Source: Emiliania huxleyi CCMP1516 (Eukaryota; Haptophyta; Isochrysidales; Noelaerhabdaceae). Taken from it: a stretch of DNA of 64,000 bases. Positions within the stretch are counted from its first letter, which is position 1. The number at the start of each line of letters is the position of its first letter. A program made the translations under genes and the position numbers. The stretch is taken from assembly GCF_000372725.1 (NCBI RefSeq), contig NW_005202176.1, positions 44,409 through 108,408 of the forward strand, read 5' to 3'. A model generated the notes under the pieces. That model worked only from the letters and a program-made list of their open reading frames with translations, had not been told where the DNA came from and searched no databases. Shown piece by piece: positions 60,412-64,000 of this stretch.

Positions 60412-62346
60412 ATGCCCTCCTTCGGCGGCGGCACTCGGCGCCGCCTCGCTGCCTTCCCAGGCGCCAGTGTTCCTCGCGGCGCCGGCACGCGCCAGCTCCT
60501 GACCACCGTGATTGCTCTCTTGGGCGTCGCGCTCCTCCTCCTCCAGGCGTCCTCCGTTTTCACGCCTAGGAATCCTACACGGATTGCACCCGAGCCCTCA
60601 CCCCGCGTGGAAGCAAAGCACGGATTGCATCCTCGCTTTCCTCGCGTCCTCGTGCCGATAGCGGCGAACCGCACCGGCAACTCATCGCCGGGCGCACCAG
60701 GACCGGCGGTCGTCCTCGGCGGGCCTTACCTCGTCCTCGGCGTCGCGACCGCGCCGCGCAACACGGGCCACCGGCAGTGGATCCGCGAGACGTGGATGAG
60801 CCTGCCCAACATCGCTCGAGGCATCGACGACGACGCGACGCTCGCGGAGCTCAAGGCCCTCGGGGCCACGGCGGTGCGCGCATCGGCCTCGCCAACCTCC
60901 AGCGTGCGGACCTTCTTCCTCGTCGGAGCGGCGGTCGCCGCCGCAGACCTCGCCGAGGAGCAGGCGCGGGAGAGGGACATCGTCGGGGTGGACGCGCGGG
61001 AGACGAAGCCGCCGGGCGAGAAGATGTTTGCCTTCTTCCAGCTCTGCGCGAGAGCCTTTGCCCGCACCTCCCGATGGTGCATCAAGACAGGTGTGCCCCC
61101 GCCTCCGCCTCCCCCTCACTCGCCTCCTCCTCCTCTTCCGCCGCCGCCGCCTCCGCCTCTGCATCCTCCGCCTCCCCCCCTCCCCCCCCCCCCCTCCGGC
61201 CGTGGCCATGCAGCATGGCCTATCACTAAGTCGAGCATCGCCCGCTCGACAGATGACGACACGTACGTGCACTCGGTCCGACTCGAGCTCAACCTGCGAA
61301 GCCTGTGGGACTCGACGCCGCCGCAGGAGACCTCCCCGCGGGCGGCGTCGCCGGCGGCGGCACCACCGGCGTCAGCCGGCGGCGGCGTGGCCGATCGCTC
61401 GACGGGCGGCGGCGCGGGCGGCGGCGCAGGCGGCGGCGCGGGCGGCGGCGCGGTGTACGTGTACGGCGGCGCGACGCTGTGGGCGTCGTACGTCAAGCGG
61501 TCCTTCCACGTGTGCGGGCACGGGATGGGCCCGATGATGGCGGCGGGCGCGTCCAGGACAGAGGGGTGCGCGGCGCAGGGGGCCGTCGGCCCCTTCCCGT
61601 ATGCCGCGGGCGCGCTCGAGGTGCTGTCGATGCCGCTGGCGCGCTGTGAACAGCGTCTCTTCACAGCACGCCGCTGTGAACAGGCACGCTCGAGGTGCTG
61701 TCGATGCCGCTGGCGCGCTGGGTCGTGTCTCAGCCGGCGGTGGTCGAGTTTGTGCGCCGCGCGCGCGGCAGCGGCGTCCCCTCAAAGTGGGACATCGGTG
61801 CGCGCGGGGGGGCGACATTGGGACTGGGGAAGGGGCGGCCCACGGGGGCGGGGATAAGACCGCTTCACGGCGGGCTGCCGAGTAGGCGAGGATACCGTCC
61901 TCGGCATGTGGGTGCACGAGGCGCCCTTCGCGCTCACCTGCCTGCACTGGGGGTGCGCGCCGCAAGAGCAGACAGCCTGTGGCCCGCCACGCACCGCCCC
62001 ATCACCGCGCCGCATGCCCCCTCACTCTCCCGCGAGTTGGGACGCTCGCCCGCGTGATGTGACACTCGTTGCTGCGGCGCACAGGTGGGATAAGATCCAC
62101 GACTTGTGCTTCCTGTGCAAGGACAAGGCGCAGCTGTGGAAGCCGATCACCACCCAGTCGGTTGTGGTCCACATCAAGGGCCACCAGGCGAACCCGAAGA
62201 ACTTCCACGACATCCACCGCAACTTCACGCGCATCTGCAGCGGCGAGTGTCTGCGCAAACACCTCCCGTTCGACGTGCCCTCGCTCGCCGACTTGTGCAG
62301 CAGAGGGAACATTCGGCAGGCCTACTCGAAATGCACGGCGTTGTAG
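60412..62346 (+). CDS. GT31 family (beta-1,3-galactosyltransferase-like) Golgi glycosyltransferase, 5 exons
   Basis: The gene model is join(60412..61090,61253..61620,61695..61797,61886..61952,62085..62346), 492 residues and in frame. A type II signal anchor (LLTTVIALLGVALLLLQASS, residues 29-48) places it in the Golgi. GT31 motifs follow: NTGHRQWIRETWMSL, VRTFFLVGAA, ARTSRWCIKTDDDTYVHS (the DDD metal-binding motif split by intron 1), PYAAGALEVLSMPLARW and GEDTVLGMWV (the ED(V/T) motif, split by intron 3). The C-terminal part has WDKIHDLCFLCKD and further Cys residues. An unusual Gly/Ala-rich low-complexity insert (GGGAGGGAGG) sits between DDD and the PYA motif. The acceptor sugar is unknown. 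Intron 2 (61621-61694) is a copy-plus-core unit. Confidence 0.85.
61610..61719 (+). repeat. 36-nt exon duplication flanking a 38-nt hairpin core in GT31
   Basis: 61610-61645 and 61684-61719 are identical at 35 of 36 positions (both contain CTCGAGGTGCTGTCGATGCC). The core 61646-61683 begins GTGAACAGCGTCTCTTCACA and ends GCTGTGAACAG. Both copies contain CGAG|GTGC, so GT at 61621 and AG at 61693-61694 remove 74 nt and leave a single ALEVLSMPLARW. Confidence 0.92.
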
Positions 62347-63194
62347 CTTCACTAATGTGCGTGTGCTGAAACGGACAAGAAAAACACTAGCCAGACCCAG
62401 AGTGCAGAAAGCAGAGTCCAGCGAAGACCCACCTGGGCAAGAGACCCCCACCCCCCACCCACCCCCGGTTCCCCCCCGGCGGGCGGCGGCCCGGGGGCCG
62501 CCGCGGGCCCGCGCGCCGCCCGACACCGCCCGCGGCCCGCTCTCCCCGACACCGGCGCGACAGCCCCTCCCCGCTCCCGAGACGGGGACGCCAACACCCT
62601 CGCCCAGGGATCTACAATGCTGTCTTAACACTTAAGGTCTGACAGGTTCGGCACCGGACACCGCCTCGGTAAGACACGCACATACATGGCGCATGCGGAC
62701 GCACCACACCGCACACCGCGCTCCGAAGTGCTAAGTTCCTCGCAGTACGTAGAGAGGTCCCACAGCAGAGCACAGATGCAGAGGCCCAGGATGCGAAGCA
62801 TTGTGAGGCGAGCTGATCTGGTTGGCTAATAAACACGGAGGGGAGGCGGAGGGGGCAGGCAGGGAGGGAGCACAGGCAGGGAAGAATTCTTGTCGTTGTC
62901 AGAGAGTCAGACGCGCTGTCGTCGGACATGTCGGGCGGTCCTGTGTGGTGAGGTGGGGAGTCTTATGTGAGCAAAATGAGCACGCGCCTCAGGAAACGAG
63001 AAAATGTCGGCGCATACCGCCGTCGTGGTTTTTACAAGGAGGCGCGCCGCCACTTCAACGGCCCCCACACATGTTGGCGACACCTGCAGGCGACACCGTG
63101 GGGCAACCACCGAGAGCCGCTAAACCCGCCGCTCCTGCGCACGTAGCATGGGCCATGGCGCGTAGTGTCATTCGCATCTCCCCGCTGTGAGATC
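62347..63194. other. Intergenic region
   Basis: A very GC-rich block (62450-62530, CCCC and CGGGCC runs) is followed by mixed sequence with AATAAA at 62828-62833. I see no gene or repeat shared with the rest of the window. Confidence 0.45.
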
Positions 63195-64000
63195 TCACTG
63201 GTCCCTCAGATTCCCGTCATGCTGCACGAGGACAACCTTGCCCTTTCGAAGCGCCGTGACCGTGGCGAGCGAGCTGGGCCGCCCGCATATGGTCACCTCA
63301 TCGTCGGTCTGCAGCACCGTGTGCCCGTGCGGCACGATGGCCACCCTGTCTTGCATCTCGCTGATCGAGCCGTTGGCCGCCGATGTCCTATTTCGCGGCC
63401 TTTTGCTCGGCTCAGGCGCGGCGATCGCCTGCAGCTCCTCGGCCGTGACAACGACCGGGCTGTTTCGGCGGCTCTCGATCGGGGACGGCGCCGCCGGGTC
63501 GCGATATATAGCTAGCACCTGCACATCCTCTGGCACACGCAGGCTGCGCACCGGTCTGCCATTCTCCTTCTCCGTCATCGTCACAGTCATGACGTCAGCG
63601 GCGGGGTCGTCGTTTAGGAGGAGGGACGCCGACTGCGACGACTGAACGAACTGGTTGAGAAGATTGCGGACCGACGTGTCAAGGTCGGACACGACCCGCA
63701 CCCCCTCCGCGGGCTCCAGCACGGCGAACTTTCGCTGCCACGCTTTGTCGACGCACCGGACGATGCAGAGGGGGACAGCATCGGCGTGCCTCTCGAGCAC
63801 GAGCTGGCACGCCGCGTGGTTGAGCCTGTCGCTCTCCATCATGCTTACAAAGGCGTCCACGCGCGTGCTTAGTAGCATCTGCCGGATCGCGCCGTCGTTG
63901 AGGATGGGCACCGTCTCGACGTCACGAACCCTCCACTCAAACTCGGCCACGTGCTGGCCCGCGAGGTCGGCGTGTACCTCCCACTCAAAGAGCTTGAGGG
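63195..64000 (-). CDS. Unrecognised protein, 5' part outside the window
   Basis: The minus-strand frame is open from the window edge to a stop at 63197-63195 (about 267 codons). It contains LFEWEVHADLAGQHVAEFEW, then VPILNDGAIRQMLLSTRVDA and a helical segment SDLDTSVRNLLNQFVQSSQ. The C-terminal half is polar and may be disordered (PSPIESRRNSPVVVTAEELQ, PSKRPRNRTSAANG), with a basic KRPRNR that could be a nuclear signal. It ends VLVQHDGNLRDQ. No family is recognised. Confidence 0.6.
   Translation of the reverse strand, partial: LKLFEWEVHADLAGQHVAEFEWRVRDVETVPILNDGAIRQMLLSTRVDAFVSMMESDRLNHAACQLVLERHADAVPLCIVRCVDKAWQRKFAVLEPAEGVRVVSDLDTSVRNLLNQFVQSSQSASLLLNDDPAADVMTVTMTEKENGRPVRSLRVPEDVQVLAIYRDPAAPSPIESRRNSPVVVTAEELQAIAAPEPSKRPRNRTSAANGSISEMQDRVAIVPHGHTVLQTDDEVTICGRPSSLATVTALRKGKVVLVQHDGNLRDQ

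Overview
The window is a GC-rich (roughly 65%) piece of eukaryotic nuclear DNA. It carries spliced genes with very short introns (most 67-74 nt, many GC-AG rather than GT-AG), intergenic microsatellites and short dispersed repeats, and one 100-base assembly gap. Gene content (AlkB-type hydroxylase, DNA-PKcs, telobox telomere-binding protein, PPIL4, mitochondrial inner-membrane protease, GT31 glycosyltransferase, proline-rich apple-domain wall protein, Cys-repeat receptor) and intron style suggest a unicellular marine alga. A haptophyte (Emiliania/Chrysochromulina-like) is my best guess and a pelagophyte is possible; this is inference from composition, not a database match.

Layout. 1-7.8 kb: 3' end of an AlkB-like gene, an ankyrin/coiled-coil gene, a P450-like gene and a convergent IMP-type signal peptidase. 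7.8-13.7 kb: repeat-rich, includes the gap, a broken F-box/RCC1 gene and two small Cys-rich secreted or membrane ORFs. 13.7-28.6 kb: a nearly complete DNA-PKcs gene; I resolve 19 exons and 18 introns that keep frame throughout (about 4,400 codons). 29.5-35.6 kb: a proline-rich apple-domain protein and a lower-GC intronless gene with an internally duplicated domain. 37.2-42.6 kb: a TRF-like telobox gene and an F-box-like gene. 43.1-46.7 kb: one 1,215-codon ORF that looks like a selfish element, with a superfamily-A (TVpol-like) polymerase region, RNase H and a Cys/His motif. 46.9-64 kb: kinase, Cys-repeat receptor, PPIL4, NHL-BTB protein, a PSY-like orphan exon, GT31 enzyme and a partial unknown ORF at the right edge.

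The most unusual signal is in the introns. In at least seven introns across three genes, and less clearly in several more, the 5' part of the intron is a copy (24-36 nt) of the start of the downstream exon. The copy is followed by a core of about 38-45 nt, often a hairpin with a TGTGAACAG-type motif and in one case telomere-like CCCTAA repeats. The duplicated AG|GY supplies both splice sites, so removing the unit restores the protein exactly. This looks like recent intron gain by insertion with long target duplications. The second notable item is the polymerase-RNase H ORF. Apart from possible genome-maintenance links (DNA-PKcs and a telobox protein in the same window), the genes do not form an obvious pathway.
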